A DNA stretch of 64,000 nucleotides from Amycolatopsis camponoti (GTDB taxonomy: Bacteria; Actinomycetota; Actinomycetes; Mycobacteriales; Pseudonocardiaceae): positions 2,926,501 through 2,990,500 of the forward strand of contig NZ_CABVGP010000002.1 in assembly GCF_902497555.1 (NCBI RefSeq), written 5' to 3'. Positions within the stretch are counted from its first letter, which is position 1, and the number at the start of each line of letters is the position of its first letter. Made by a program: the position numbers and the translations under genes. Of this stretch, positions 18,889 to 26,002 are shown piece after piece. The notes below the pieces were generated by a model. It ran no database searches and had not been told where the DNA came from. It saw only the letters and a program-made list of their open reading frames with translations.

Positions 18889-19094
18889 TCGCGGACGTGG
18901 CGGCGCTCGCGGTGGCGGGCGCCGCCCTGCTGGCGATCGGCCGGTGGGGCGGCCGCGCGGCGGCCGGGCGGGTCAGCCCGGCCCTGCCGGAACCCGAGCG
19001 CTCGCGGCGCATCGGGAAACTGCGGGGGAGCGGACACGCGCTCCAGGTCGTGGGTGTGGTGTTCGTGCTGGCCGCGGTGTGGAGCCTCTGGTGA
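18885..19094 (+). CDS. Small two-helix membrane protein ending the Mce operon
   Basis: The 69-residue protein begins at an ATG overlapping the foldase stop (ATGA at 18885-18888). It has a hydrophobic helix at about residues 4-18, a basic middle (RSRRIGKLRGSG) and a second hydrophobic helix at about 54-69 that ends at VWSLW. No family is recognised. The overlapping start and its place at the end of the operon support a real gene that functions with the transporter. Confidence 0.65.
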   Translation: MIADVAALAVAGAALLAIGRWGGRAAAGRVSPALPEPERSRRIGKLRGSGHALQVVGVVFVLAAVWSLW

Positions 19095-19101
19095 GGTCGG
19101 G

Positions 19102-19320
19102 AATGCCGCGGCTCGGTCGGGTCCGCAGAAGCAGCGAGTTCTGGTGGGGGCTGGGCGGGTTCGGGGATGCCGCGGCTCGCTTGGGTCCGGCAAGGACAGC
19201 GAGTTCTGGTGACGGTCAGGCGGACTCCGGCACGCCGCGGCCCTGCTGAGTCCCGCAAGGACAGCGAGTACCGGTGACGGTCAGGCGGACTCCGGGATCC
19301 CCCGCCCCTGCTGAGTCCGG
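19102..19320. repeat. Tandem ~65-bp repeat, three units plus a fourth partial inside the luxR 3' end
   Basis: Units lie at about 19102-19165 (degenerate), 19166-19230 and 19231-19295, the last two exactly 65 bp each and sharing GACGGTCAGGCGGACTCCGG at their ends. The next partial unit begins at 19296 inside the coding 3' end of the GAF-LuxR gene. Each unit repeats, on the reverse strand, the codons for a tail like GRGIPESA and its TGA stop. The array therefore looks like serial duplication of the 3' end of that gene. Only three or four units of gene-derived sequence are present, unlike CRISPR repeats. Confidence 0.8.
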
Positions 19321-20432
19321 AGGAACAGTGAGACCGCCTCGGCGCGGTTCGCGGCCCCGAGCTTGCGCAGGATCTGCTTGACGTGGGACTTGGCCGTATC
19401 CTCGGAAATCGTCAGCCGGGCGGCGATCGCGGCGTTGGTGCGGCCGTCGCCCATGAGGCGCAGTACCTCCAGCTGCCGCGGCGTCAGTGCCGACTCCACA
19501 AAGGACCGGACCGGCACCGGTCCCGGCGGCGGAACCACGGGATCGCCGATGACCGGGGTCGCCGGGTGGCTGTCGCTCAGGATCCGGTCCATCGCGTCGG
19601 CGATGGTCATCGTGAACCGGCCGACTTCGGTGCGCAGCGAGTGCAGGCGTTCGACCAGCAGGGTCCGCCGGAACGCGATGCCGAGCCCCTGAGCGAAGGT
19701 GCCCAGCACTTCGCGGTCGAACTCGTCGACCTGACGCTCCTGGACGTGCCGGTCCGCGTGCACCAGCCCGAGCACGCCGTCGTCGCCGGCCACGGGCGCG
19801 ACCACATAGGACTCCAGCCGGGCGGCCTCGACCAGGCAGGCGAGCCCCCGTGCTTCGCGCTGTGCGTCCGTGACGAGCAACGCGCGCCGCCGGCGCACGG
19901 CTTCGGTCTCGACGACGGTGCGGTCCAGGACCGGGGACTCCGCCCGGCCGATCCGCAGGATCTCCGCGGCCCAGCCGGGGTCGCCCAGCACGACGCAGGA
20001 CCGGGGCACCCACACCGACTCCCGGATCTCCGAGAACAGCGCGCGGTCGAAGCCGAGCCGGCACACCGCCTCCGGCACGCACTCGGCGAGCCGGGCCACC
20101 GAGCGCGCGTCCTGCAGCCGGGTCAGTGCCTCCTGGACCTGGGCGTGCACGCGCACCCGGAGGTCGAGCTGGGCCTGGCGCAGCCGTTCGCGGACGTCGG
20201 AGACCTCGATGAACAGATCGAGGACGGCGCCGGCGTGGCCGGCCGTGGCGAGTTCGCCGACGAGCTCGGCCAGCGCCGCTTCCGCGGCCGGGAACTCGTC
20301 GGGCACCTCCGGGTCCGGCTCACCGCCGAGCAGGGACCGCGCCCGGGTGGTGACCGCCCGGACCTCGCGCAGGACGGCCTTGGGAACACGGTGCCCACGG
20401 CTGTTGCGGGGCGGAGTCAGCGTTGACTTCAT
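19281..20432 (-). CDS. GAF-domain LuxR-type transcriptional regulator
   Basis: The 383-residue protein has an N-terminal helical region, a GAF-like sensor domain in the middle (around residues 110-260, with ESYVVAPVAGDDGVLGLVHADR) and a C-terminal LuxR helix-turn-helix (LTPRQLEVLRLMGDGRTNAAIAARL...SEDTAKSHVKQILRKLGAANRAEAV). It resembles GAF-LuxR activators often found beside catabolic genes. The ATG at 20432 is used. A strong terminator separates it from the upstream mhpB-like gene, so it needs its own promoter within a 78-bp gap. A tandem repeat abuts its 3' end. Confidence 0.88.
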   Translation of the reverse strand: MKSTLTPPRNSRGHRVPKAVLREVRAVTTRARSLLGGEPDPEVPDEFPAAEAALAELVGELATAGHAGAVLDLFIEVSDVRERLRQAQLDLRVRVHAQVQEALTRLQDARSVARLAECVPEAVCRLGFDRALFSEIRESVWVPRSCVVLGDPGWAAEILRIGRAESPVLDRTVVETEAVRRRRALLVTDAQREARGLACLVEAARLESYVVAPVAGDDGVLGLVHADRHVQERQVDEFDREVLGTFAQGLGIAFRRTLLVERLHSLRTEVGRFTMTIADAMDRILSDSHPATPVIGDPVVPPPGPVPVRSFVESALTPRQLEVLRLMGDGRTNAAIAARLTISEDTAKSHVKQILRKLGAANRAEAVSLFLRTQQGRGIPESA

Positions 20433-20462
20433 GGTTTCCTCTCAAGCCGGGCGGGAACGCGG

Positions 20463-20498
20463 GGCGCCGGACCCGCTCGCCGAAGCGGGTCCGGCGCC
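20463..20498 (-). terminator. Terminator after the mhpB-like gene
   Basis: Perfect 15-bp inverted repeat: GGCGCCGGACCCGCT at 20463-20477 and its complement at 20484-20498, with a 6-nt loop. It lies 13 bp after the dioxygenase stop on the reverse strand and upstream of the luxR start, so it probably makes the dioxygenase transcript monocistronic. There is no T-run, as is common in actinomycetes. Confidence 0.8.
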
Positions 20499-20510
20499 GC
20501 GCCCGAAGGA

Positions 20511-21455
20511 TCAGGCGTCGGCGGAAACGGCGGTGGTGACGGCGAAACCCGCCACCCACTCCGGCACCGGCTCGTAGAACCGGTAGTTCATCACGTACTT
20601 CCCGCGGGCCGCCATCGCGGCGTACGCGGCGATCCAGGTCCGCACCTCGTGCGAGGAATGCCCGGCCTGCTCGGCGAACCACTCGGTGCTCCAGCCGTCG
20701 ACGAGCCGGAGCTCGCCCGCCGAAACCACGTCGAGGAATTGCTGGTCCCACTCCGGGTTGATCGGCTGCATCGACGAGGTGCCCGCGGCCAGGTCGAGGC
20801 CGGACGCGATCACGCGAGCCTGCCGCCGGGCGCGCTCTTCGGGCGTCGGGTTGCGCCCGTCGATCAGCCGCGCGGCGACCTCCTCGGTCGCGTTTTCCAG
20901 CTGGGGTACCGGCGGGTCGTGCGAGAGCCCGCCGGAGCCGAGGAACAGCACGCGCTGCTCGTCGAGGTGCGCGCTCGCGTGGCCGATCGCCGTGCCGAGC
21001 TGCCGGACGCGGCCGACGGGACAGAGCGGCGCGGCGACCGAGTTGATGAAGACCGGGATGACGGGAACCCGGTCGAGGCCGCCGAACAGCAGCTGCAGCG
21101 GCTGGGCGAACCCGTGGTCGACGTACATCCGTTCGGAGACCGCGACATCGATCCCGGCCGCCAGCACGTCCTTGGCGAGCGTCCGCGCGGACTTGGCCAC
21201 CGACAGCTCGCCGGCGGGGGTGTCGTAGTCCCCGAGCGCGGTGGCGCGCGTCCCGATGCAGAACGGCGGCATCATGTCGTAGAAGAAACCGTTGTAGTGG
21301 TCGGGTGCGAAGAGCACCACGAGGTCGGGGTCGAATGCGGCGATGAAACCCCGCGCGTGTTCGAAAACCTTCTCGACCCGCTCCTCGACGGCTTTCGCCG
21401 GATGGTTGAAGCCGATCAGGGGCGAATGGGACAGGGCGCACACGGCAACGGGCAT
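20511..21455 (-). CDS. mhpB: Class III extradiol dioxygenase, 2,3-dihydroxyphenylpropionate 1,2-dioxygenase type
   Basis: The 314-residue protein matches the MhpB family (LigB-type extradiol dioxygenases) in length and motifs: N-terminal CALSHSPLIGF, FAPDHYNGFFYDMMPPFCIG, and the two catalytic histidine motifs YVDHGFAQP and SGGLSHDPP. The family cleaves 2,3-dihydroxyphenylpropionate or a similar catechol meta to the hydroxyls using Fe(II). The start ATG is at 21455. A promoter with TTGAAA-N16-TAAGAT and an 18-bp GntR-type operator lies 46 bp upstream, linking it to the catabolic regulon at 22785-36487 although it is transcribed separately. The exact substrate is not known. Confidence 0.88.
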   Translation of the reverse strand: MPVAVCALSHSPLIGFNHPAKAVEERVEKVFEHARGFIAAFDPDLVVLFAPDHYNGFFYDMMPPFCIGTRATALGDYDTPAGELSVAKSARTLAKDVLAAGIDVAVSERMYVDHGFAQPLQLLFGGLDRVPVIPVFINSVAAPLCPVGRVRQLGTAIGHASAHLDEQRVLFLGSGGLSHDPPVPQLENATEEVAARLIDGRNPTPEERARRQARVIASGLDLAAGTSSMQPINPEWDQQFLDVVSAGELRLVDGWSTEWFAEQAGHSSHEVRTWIAAYAAMAARGKYVMNYRFYEPVPEWVAGFAVTTAVSADA

Positions 21456-21500
21456 CGACCCACCGTCCTTTTCTTCGTGGTAGTTCTACCGGCTAGAAAC

Positions 21501-21518
21501 ATGCTAGAATCTTAGCAT
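21501..21518. promoter_or_regulatory. Operator site 1 of the catabolic regulon, with mhpB promoter
   Basis: The near-palindrome ATGCTAGAATCTTAGCAT is the most symmetric of four related sites (others at 28373, 29175 and 29816). On the reverse strand a promoter toward mhpB reads TTGAAA (21536-21531), 16 bp, TAAGAT (21514-21509), so the -10 lies within the operator. A weaker partial copy, CTAGAAAC, lies at 21493-21500. The site is also 42 bp upstream of the lytic transglycosylase start on the other strand. Binding by the GntR protein at 28487-29122 is inferred. Confidence 0.7.
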
Positions 21519-21560
21519 ACCAGTCCTCGGTTTCAATGACGCGACGGAAAGGGACCTGGC

Positions 21561-22682
21561 ATGGGAGCGCCGATCGGGAATCGCAGCGAAGGCAGTCATC
21601 GAGCAGTGCGAAAGAGGAAACGTCACCGGGTCGCCAAGACCGCCTGCACCGCGGTCGCGCTCACGAGTGCGGTCGTGGTCGGCGGCGGGGTGCTGCTGGT
21701 CGAGCCCGTGGCCGACGGGCGGCCCTTTCCCGCCGCCGCGTCGACCAGGCCGCCGGCGCCGGTGAAACCGGTCTGGCCGCCCCTGCCGGAGGCCGGGCTC
21801 CCGGCGACGCTGCCCGGCGTGCCGGTGCTGCCGCCGCTCGCGGCCCCGGTGGACCACCGGCACGGCGCCGCCACCGGATCCGGTGCGGGCACCGGAATTC
21901 CGGCCACGGTGCTCGACGCCTACCGCCGGGCCGAGGCCTCGCTCGGTGAGGCGGACCCGGGGTGTCACCTGAGCTGGCCGCTGCTCGCGGGCATCGGCAA
22001 GATCGAGTCGAACCACGCCCGCCACGGCGACGTGGACGCGCGGGGCACGATGGTCCGGCCGGTCTACGGTCCCGCCCTGGACGGTTCGCCGGGCTTCGCC
22101 AGGATGGTCGACGCGCAGAGCGGGCAATGGGCGCGTGCCGCCGGCCCGATGCAGTTCATCCCGTCGACCTGGCAGAAATGGGGCACGGACGGATCCGGTG
22201 ACGGTCAGGTGGACGTGCAGAACGTCTACGATTCCGCGGAGTCGGCGGGCCGGTATCTCTGCGCCGCCGATCGCGATCTGAACACCGGTGCCGGATTGCG
22301 AAGTGCCATTCTCAGTTACAACAACTCCGAGGATTACCTGAACAAGGTCACGGCGTGGATGCGAGCCTATTCCGCGGGTTCGTTCGCCGTGCCGGACGCC
22401 CCCGGGTATTCCGGCGAAGATCCGACGTACGACGAAAGCGTGGCGCACGCTCCGGTCCGGCCGGCGGTGCTGCCGCGTCCCCCGGCCACGGGTGGTGCAC
22501 CGGTCGCGCCCGCACCGGCCAAGCCGGCTCCCGCCGTGCCGGTCCACCAGCCTTCGCCGCCGACCACGGCACCGGCACCGGTCGCCGGGTTGCCGGTGAG
22601 CGTGCCCGCCCCGCTGGACGGCGTCGTCGCGACCGCCGGGCAGGTGGTGGGCGGGCTGCTCGGCTCGCTCGGCGCGCACTGA
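21561..22682 (+). CDS. Secreted lytic transglycosylase (MltB/SLT-like)
   Basis: The 373-residue protein has a basic N-terminus and an uncleaved or cleaved signal helix at about residues 28-47, a proline-rich linker, a transglycosylase domain at about 110-270 and a long Pro/Ala C-terminal tail. The catalytic glutamate is in GIGKIESNHARHG, and AAGPMQFIPSTWQKWGTDG and AILSYNNSEDYLNKV are typical family motifs. It cleaves peptidoglycan glycan strands. It is divergent from mhpB, across a regulon operator, and ends at a strong bidirectional terminator. Co-regulation with ring cleavage would be unexpected. Confidence 0.87.
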   Translation: MGAPIGNRSEGSHRAVRKRKRHRVAKTACTAVALTSAVVVGGGVLLVEPVADGRPFPAAASTRPPAPVKPVWPPLPEAGLPATLPGVPVLPPLAAPVDHRHGAATGSGAGTGIPATVLDAYRRAEASLGEADPGCHLSWPLLAGIGKIESNHARHGDVDARGTMVRPVYGPALDGSPGFARMVDAQSGQWARAAGPMQFIPSTWQKWGTDGSGDGQVDVQNVYDSAESAGRYLCAADRDLNTGAGLRSAILSYNNSEDYLNKVTAWMRAYSAGSFAVPDAPGYSGEDPTYDESVAHAPVRPAVLPRPPATGGAPVAPAPAKPAPAVPVHQPSPPTTAPAPVAGLPVSVPAPLDGVVATAGQVVGGLLGSLGAH

Positions 22683-22695
22683 ATCCCGGTGACGA

Positions 22696-22735
22696 CTGAT
22701 GGCGCCGCCCCGGCTGGTGGGGGCGGCGCCATCAG
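22696..22735. terminator. Bidirectional terminator between convergent transcripts
   Basis: Perfect 16-bp inverted repeat: CTGATGGCGCCGCCCC at 22696-22711, an 8-nt loop, and its complement at 22720-22735. It lies between the end of the transglycosylase gene (forward) and the end of the catabolic operon (reverse) and can serve both. Confidence 0.85.
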
Positions 22736-22784
22736 TTCCCGCGGGCCCGGGCGTGCCACACACAGACACGGTGCCGGGCGGGTC

Positions 22785-23774
22785 TCAGGAGTCCTGGCCA
22801 CGCACTTCGCCGACGAGCGTGCGCCAGCGCCGGCCGTTCTCGCGCGCGCCTTCGGCGTAGGGGCCGGGAACGACGTGGTACGGCGGGCGGGCGGGGCCGG
22901 CGGTGACGTAGCCGGCCTCGTCGAAGCGGAGCTTCTCGAGGGTGATGTTGTACTTGGAGAACTCGGGGAAGTTCGTCCGGGCGAGGAACGGTTCGTACGT
23001 CCACTCGATGCGGCGGGTGAGGTGCCGCGCCGTGCCGACGTCCCCGCGCCGGATCGCGTCGCGCAGGGCGAGCACGGGCTCCGGGCCGCACAGGGCACTG
23101 CTGCTCCAGCAGCCGAGCGCCGTCTCCGGGTGCAGCGTGTGCGCCGCGAGCCAGTCGCTTTCCAACGGCAGCAACCGGAGCCGGCCGCCGACCGCCGCCA
23201 TGTCCGCGGCGAACTTCGGCGTGATGGCGATGTACTTCGCGCCGATGATCTGGGGGACCTCGGCCAGCGCGGCGTAGGCGGCCGTCGGGATCGGGCCCTT
23301 GAACGCCTCGGGGTTGTCGTAGAGGACGATCGCCATGTCCGGGAACAGGCCGGCGACGCCGCGGTAGAACGCGAGCAGCGTGTCGGCGCCGAGTTCGCTC
23401 CACATCGGACGGCCGAGGATGACGCCGCGCACGCCGAGATCGCGCAGGAACCGGATCCGGTCGACCGTGTCCCGCGTGTTGGGGGCGGTGGCCCCGACGA
23501 ACAGCGGGAGGTCCGGGGCGGTGTCCGCGACCGCGTCGGCGACGCACGCGGTGAAGGCCTGCCATTCGGCCAGCGTCAGGGTCGCCATCTCGCCGAGCGT
23601 GCCGTTGGTGATGAGGCCGTCCACGCCGTCGGCGACGAGCGCGCGGATCATGCGGTCGGTTTCGCCGAGGTCCACGGTGTCGCGCGCGGTGAGCGCGGAC
23701 GCGCCGGGCAGCGCCGGGGTGGGCGTGACGGCGATGACGCCGCGCAGGTCGTCGACACCGAACTTCTGCACCAC
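22785..23774 (-). CDS. Hydratase-aldolase of the DHDPS superfamily (NahE/PhdJ type)
   Basis: The 329-residue protein belongs to the dihydrodipicolinate synthase superfamily and resembles trans-o-hydroxybenzylidenepyruvate or trans-2'-carboxybenzalpyruvate hydratase-aldolases. Shared features are the ITNGTLGEMATLT motif, YDNPEAFKGPIP, the Schiff-base lysine in IGAKYIAIT, and the C-terminal EFSKYNITLEKLRFDEAG...RPPYHVVPGPYAEGA. These enzymes release pyruvate from the side chain left after cleavage of one ring of a bicyclic or polycyclic substrate. The GTG at 23774 has a GAGGAG site; a GTG at 23792 is possible. It is the last gene of the leftward operon, behind an intercistronic hairpin. Confidence 0.82.
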   Translation of the reverse strand: MVQKFGVDDLRGVIAVTPTPALPGASALTARDTVDLGETDRMIRALVADGVDGLITNGTLGEMATLTLAEWQAFTACVADAVADTAPDLPLFVGATAPNTRDTVDRIRFLRDLGVRGVILGRPMWSELGADTLLAFYRGVAGLFPDMAIVLYDNPEAFKGPIPTAAYAALAEVPQIIGAKYIAITPKFAADMAAVGGRLRLLPLESDWLAAHTLHPETALGCWSSSALCGPEPVLALRDAIRRGDVGTARHLTRRIEWTYEPFLARTNFPEFSKYNITLEKLRFDEAGYVTAGPARPPYHVVPGPYAEGARENGRRWRTLVGEVRGQDS

Positions 23775-23802
23775 GGGTCTCCTCGCGTTCACAGGGAAAG
23801 GC

Positions 23803-23854
23803 GGTCCGCCCGGCGGGGCAGGTGGGGGGCTGCGCTGCCCGCCGGGCGGACCGG
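23803..23854 (-). terminator. Intercistronic hairpin before the hydratase-aldolase gene
   Basis: Perfect 16-bp inverted repeat: CGGTCCGCCCGGCGGG at 23803-23818 and its complement at 23839-23854, with a 20-nt loop. It sits in the 93-bp gap after the extradiol dioxygenase gene in the same operon. It may attenuate transcription into the aldolase gene or stabilise the upstream mRNA. Confidence 0.65.
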
Positions 23855-23867
23855 ATTTCGGGGGACT

Positions 23868-24743
23868 TCAGGAAGCGTGGCCGAACGACTCCGGCGGCTG
23901 CAGGCCCCACGGGCTGAACGCCTTCGGGAAGTCGTCCCACACCACCGGGTCGTTGCGACGCACCCGCGGCATCTCGGCCGACAGCTCGTAGCGGTTGCCC
24001 GCGGCCCAGAAGTAGGTGTAGACGTTGCCGCCCACGCCGTGCCGGCCCGGCCCGACCTCGATCGGCACGCCGTGCCGGCCGAGCTCGTCGGCGGCCAGCT
24101 TGAGGTGGTCGAACGACTCCATCCCGAGGGCGTAGTGGTGCAGCGACTTCCCGGCCTCCGGCGTGGAGATGATCGCGATGTCGTGGTGCAGCGTGCTGGC
24201 CCGGCACCAGGCCGCGCCGATCACCCCGGGGGCCGGGGCGAAGATGTCGGACACCTGGAAGTCCAGCAGCTCGACCAGGAAGTCGACCAGCGGCTTGGGG
24301 TCCTGCGCCTGCACGGTGATGTGGTCGAAGTCCAGTGCGCGGATCCCGCCGCGGTGCGGGGCCTTGGCCGGGTGGACGTACTGCGGCCCGGTCGAGAGCA
24401 CCGCGAGTTCCATCGCGTGTCCCGACGGCGCCTGGAACCGCAGGGCTTGGACCACACCGGGGTGTTCGTCGGTGCGGGTCTCGGTAGCGACACCGGCCTC
24501 GGCCAGGCGCTTCGCGTAGCGGTCGAGGTCGGCGACGTCGTCGACCCGCAGGGCGAACCGCCGGACGCCGGTCCCGCCGGCGGTCAGCACGAGGTCGCAG
24601 CCGCCGTCGATGCCGACGGAGAGCCGCACGGCGCCGTCGGCGCGGCCGAGCTCCCGCATGCCCAGTACGTCGGTGTGGAAGCCGATCGCCTCGTCGAGAT
24701 CGGCCACGGCGAGTTCGGCGTGGGCCACCTGAGAAATACCCAT
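23868..24743 (-). CDS. Type I (VOC) extradiol dioxygenase
   Basis: The 291-residue protein has two vicinal-oxygen-chelate modules (about residues 5-120 and 140-270). The second carries the metal ligands expected of catechol 2,3-dioxygenases: His in LDFDHITVQ, His in SLHHYALGM and Glu in NRYELSAEM. It should cleave a catechol, probably the product of the Rieske dioxygenase/diol dehydrogenase or the HpaB-like monooxygenase in the same regulon. It lies between the cupin gene and the hydratase-aldolase gene. The start ATG at 24743 lacks a strong ribosome-binding site and follows the cupin stop by 7 bp. Confidence 0.85.
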   Translation of the reverse strand: MGISQVAHAELAVADLDEAIGFHTDVLGMRELGRADGAVRLSVGIDGGCDLVLTAGGTGVRRFALRVDDVADLDRYAKRLAEAGVATETRTDEHPGVVQALRFQAPSGHAMELAVLSTGPQYVHPAKAPHRGGIRALDFDHITVQAQDPKPLVDFLVELLDFQVSDIFAPAPGVIGAAWCRASTLHHDIAIISTPEAGKSLHHYALGMESFDHLKLAADELGRHGVPIEVGPGRHGVGGNVYTYFWAAGNRYELSAEMPRVRRNDPVVWDDFPKAFSPWGLQPPESFGHAS

Positions 24744-24750
24744 CGGTGGG

Positions 24751-25227
24751 TCAGCTCCTGTCCATCTTGTCGTAGGGGATGTTCCCGGCGCTTTCCCGCC
24801 GGTTGATGCCGAGGGCGTCGAGCTGTCGCGAGTTCTCGACGAGGATCATGCGGACGCGTCCGGTGCCGTCGTTGTAGTGCCGGTGCCACACCCACGGCGG
24901 GGTGTAGACGAAGTCCCCGGCCGACCACCGCAGCGTCTCCGGCCCGATTTCGGAGTAGCCACTGCCCTCGAGCACGCAGTGCACGGACTCGTGCAGGTGG
25001 CGCTGGAGGTCCGTCGCCGTCCCGGCCGGGATCTCCTGCAGGTAGAACTCCATCGCCTTCGCCGGCACGTCCGCGAGGACGCCGACCCGGCTGGGGTTGC
25101 CGGTCACGTCCTCCTCGAGCCACCGGGCACTCGCCGAGCGGGTGACCAGGTGCTCGGGCATCGACCGCTCGGGGTCGTAGTCCTTCATTTCGTGGAGCTT
25201 GTGCATCCACTGGTCGAAATTCGTCAC
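24751..25227 (-). CDS. Single-domain cupin protein
   Basis: The 158-residue protein has one cupin barrel: motif 1 around HLHESVHCVLEGSGYSEIG and motif 2 around AGDFVYTPPWVWHRHYNDG, which supply His/Glu ligands for a metal. The sequence around it resembles cupins linked to gentisate-type dioxygenases, but it is half their length. It starts at a GTG with GGGAGAA upstream, between the SDR and extradiol dioxygenase genes. A role as a small metal-dependent dioxygenase, isomerase or hydrolase in the same pathway is possible; none can be assigned. Confidence 0.75.
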   Translation of the reverse strand: MTNFDQWMHKLHEMKDYDPERSMPEHLVTRSASARWLEEDVTGNPSRVGVLADVPAKAMEFYLQEIPAGTATDLQRHLHESVHCVLEGSGYSEIGPETLRWSAGDFVYTPPWVWHRHYNDGTGRVRMILVENSRQLDALGINRRESAGNIPYDKMDRS

Positions 25228-25237
25228 GGTTCTCCCG

Positions 25238-26002
25238 TCAGGTCGAGGTCATCCCGCCGTCGACGACGTGGGTCTGCCCGGTCTGGAACCCGGCGAACTC
25301 CGAGCAGAGGTGGTTCACCAGGTCGGCGATCTCCTCGGGACGTCCCCACCGGCCGACGGGCAGCTCGGTCGCGAGCTGCCGCCGCTCCAGTTCTTCGGTC
25401 GGCACGCCCGCGGCGGCCGCGCGCGCCGCGGCGAGCGAACGCCGCCGCGGCGTGTCGATGTGCGCGGGGGCGATGACGTGCGAGGTGACGCCGTGCGGCG
25501 CCACCTCGGCGGCCAGCGACCGCGCCAGTGCCGCCACGCCGGCCCGCATCACGTTGGACAGGTGCAGCAGGGGCAACGGCTTGACCACGCCGACCGAGGT
25601 GACGTAGATCAGCCGCCCCCACCCGCTCGCCGACATCTCCGGTAATACCGCGTTGGTCAGCGAGATCGCGCTGTCCAGCACGAGCCGGTAGGCCGAATCC
25701 CAGTCCCGCGCCGAGAGCTCGGTCGCCTTCGCCGCGCGGGTGCCGCCGGTGTTGGACACCAGGATGTCGATGCCGCCGAGCGTTTCGCGCGCGGCGCGGG
25801 CCGCCGCGGCCGCGGCACCGGGCTGGGTGAAGTCCGCGACCGCCCAGCCCGCCGCACCGATCTTGCGGGCGACCTCACCGGTGTGTGGTCCGGTTCCGGT
25901 GATGAACACCTCGGCCCCGTCCGCGCGCAGCGACGTCGCGATCGCCGTGCCGAGCCCGCTCGACCCGGCGGTCACCAGTGCCCGCCGCCCGTGCACCGTC
26001 AT
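25238..26002 (-). CDS. Short-chain dehydrogenase/reductase with altered catalytic motif
   Basis: The 254-residue protein has a classical SDR plan: cofactor motif TAGSSGLG near the N-terminus, NTGG at the usual NAG position and a C-terminal VDGGM. The catalytic serine is present (YVTSVG), but 13 residues later the conserved Tyr and the +4 Lys of YxxxK are replaced (LSNVMRAG, Ser and Arg). It is therefore an atypical SDR that may use another mechanism or be a non-classical oxidoreductase. It overlaps the upstream HpaB-like gene by 4 bp (ATGA) and is followed by the cupin gene. Confidence 0.8.
   Translation of the reverse strand: MTVHGRRALVTAGSSGLGTAIATSLRADGAEVFITGTGPHTGEVARKIGAAGWAVADFTQPGAAAAAARAARETLGGIDILVSNTGGTRAAKATELSARDWDSAYRLVLDSAISLTNAVLPEMSASGWGRLIYVTSVGVVKPLPLLHLSNVMRAGVAALARSLAAEVAPHGVTSHVIAPAHIDTPRRRSLAAARAAAAGVPTEELERRQLATELPVGRWGRPEEIADLVNHLCSEFAGFQTGQTHVVDGGMTST

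Noticed and set aside
19102..19320. CRISPR-like array
   Set aside because: Only three or four units, directly adjacent without unique spacers, and derived from the coding 3' end of the neighbouring gene.
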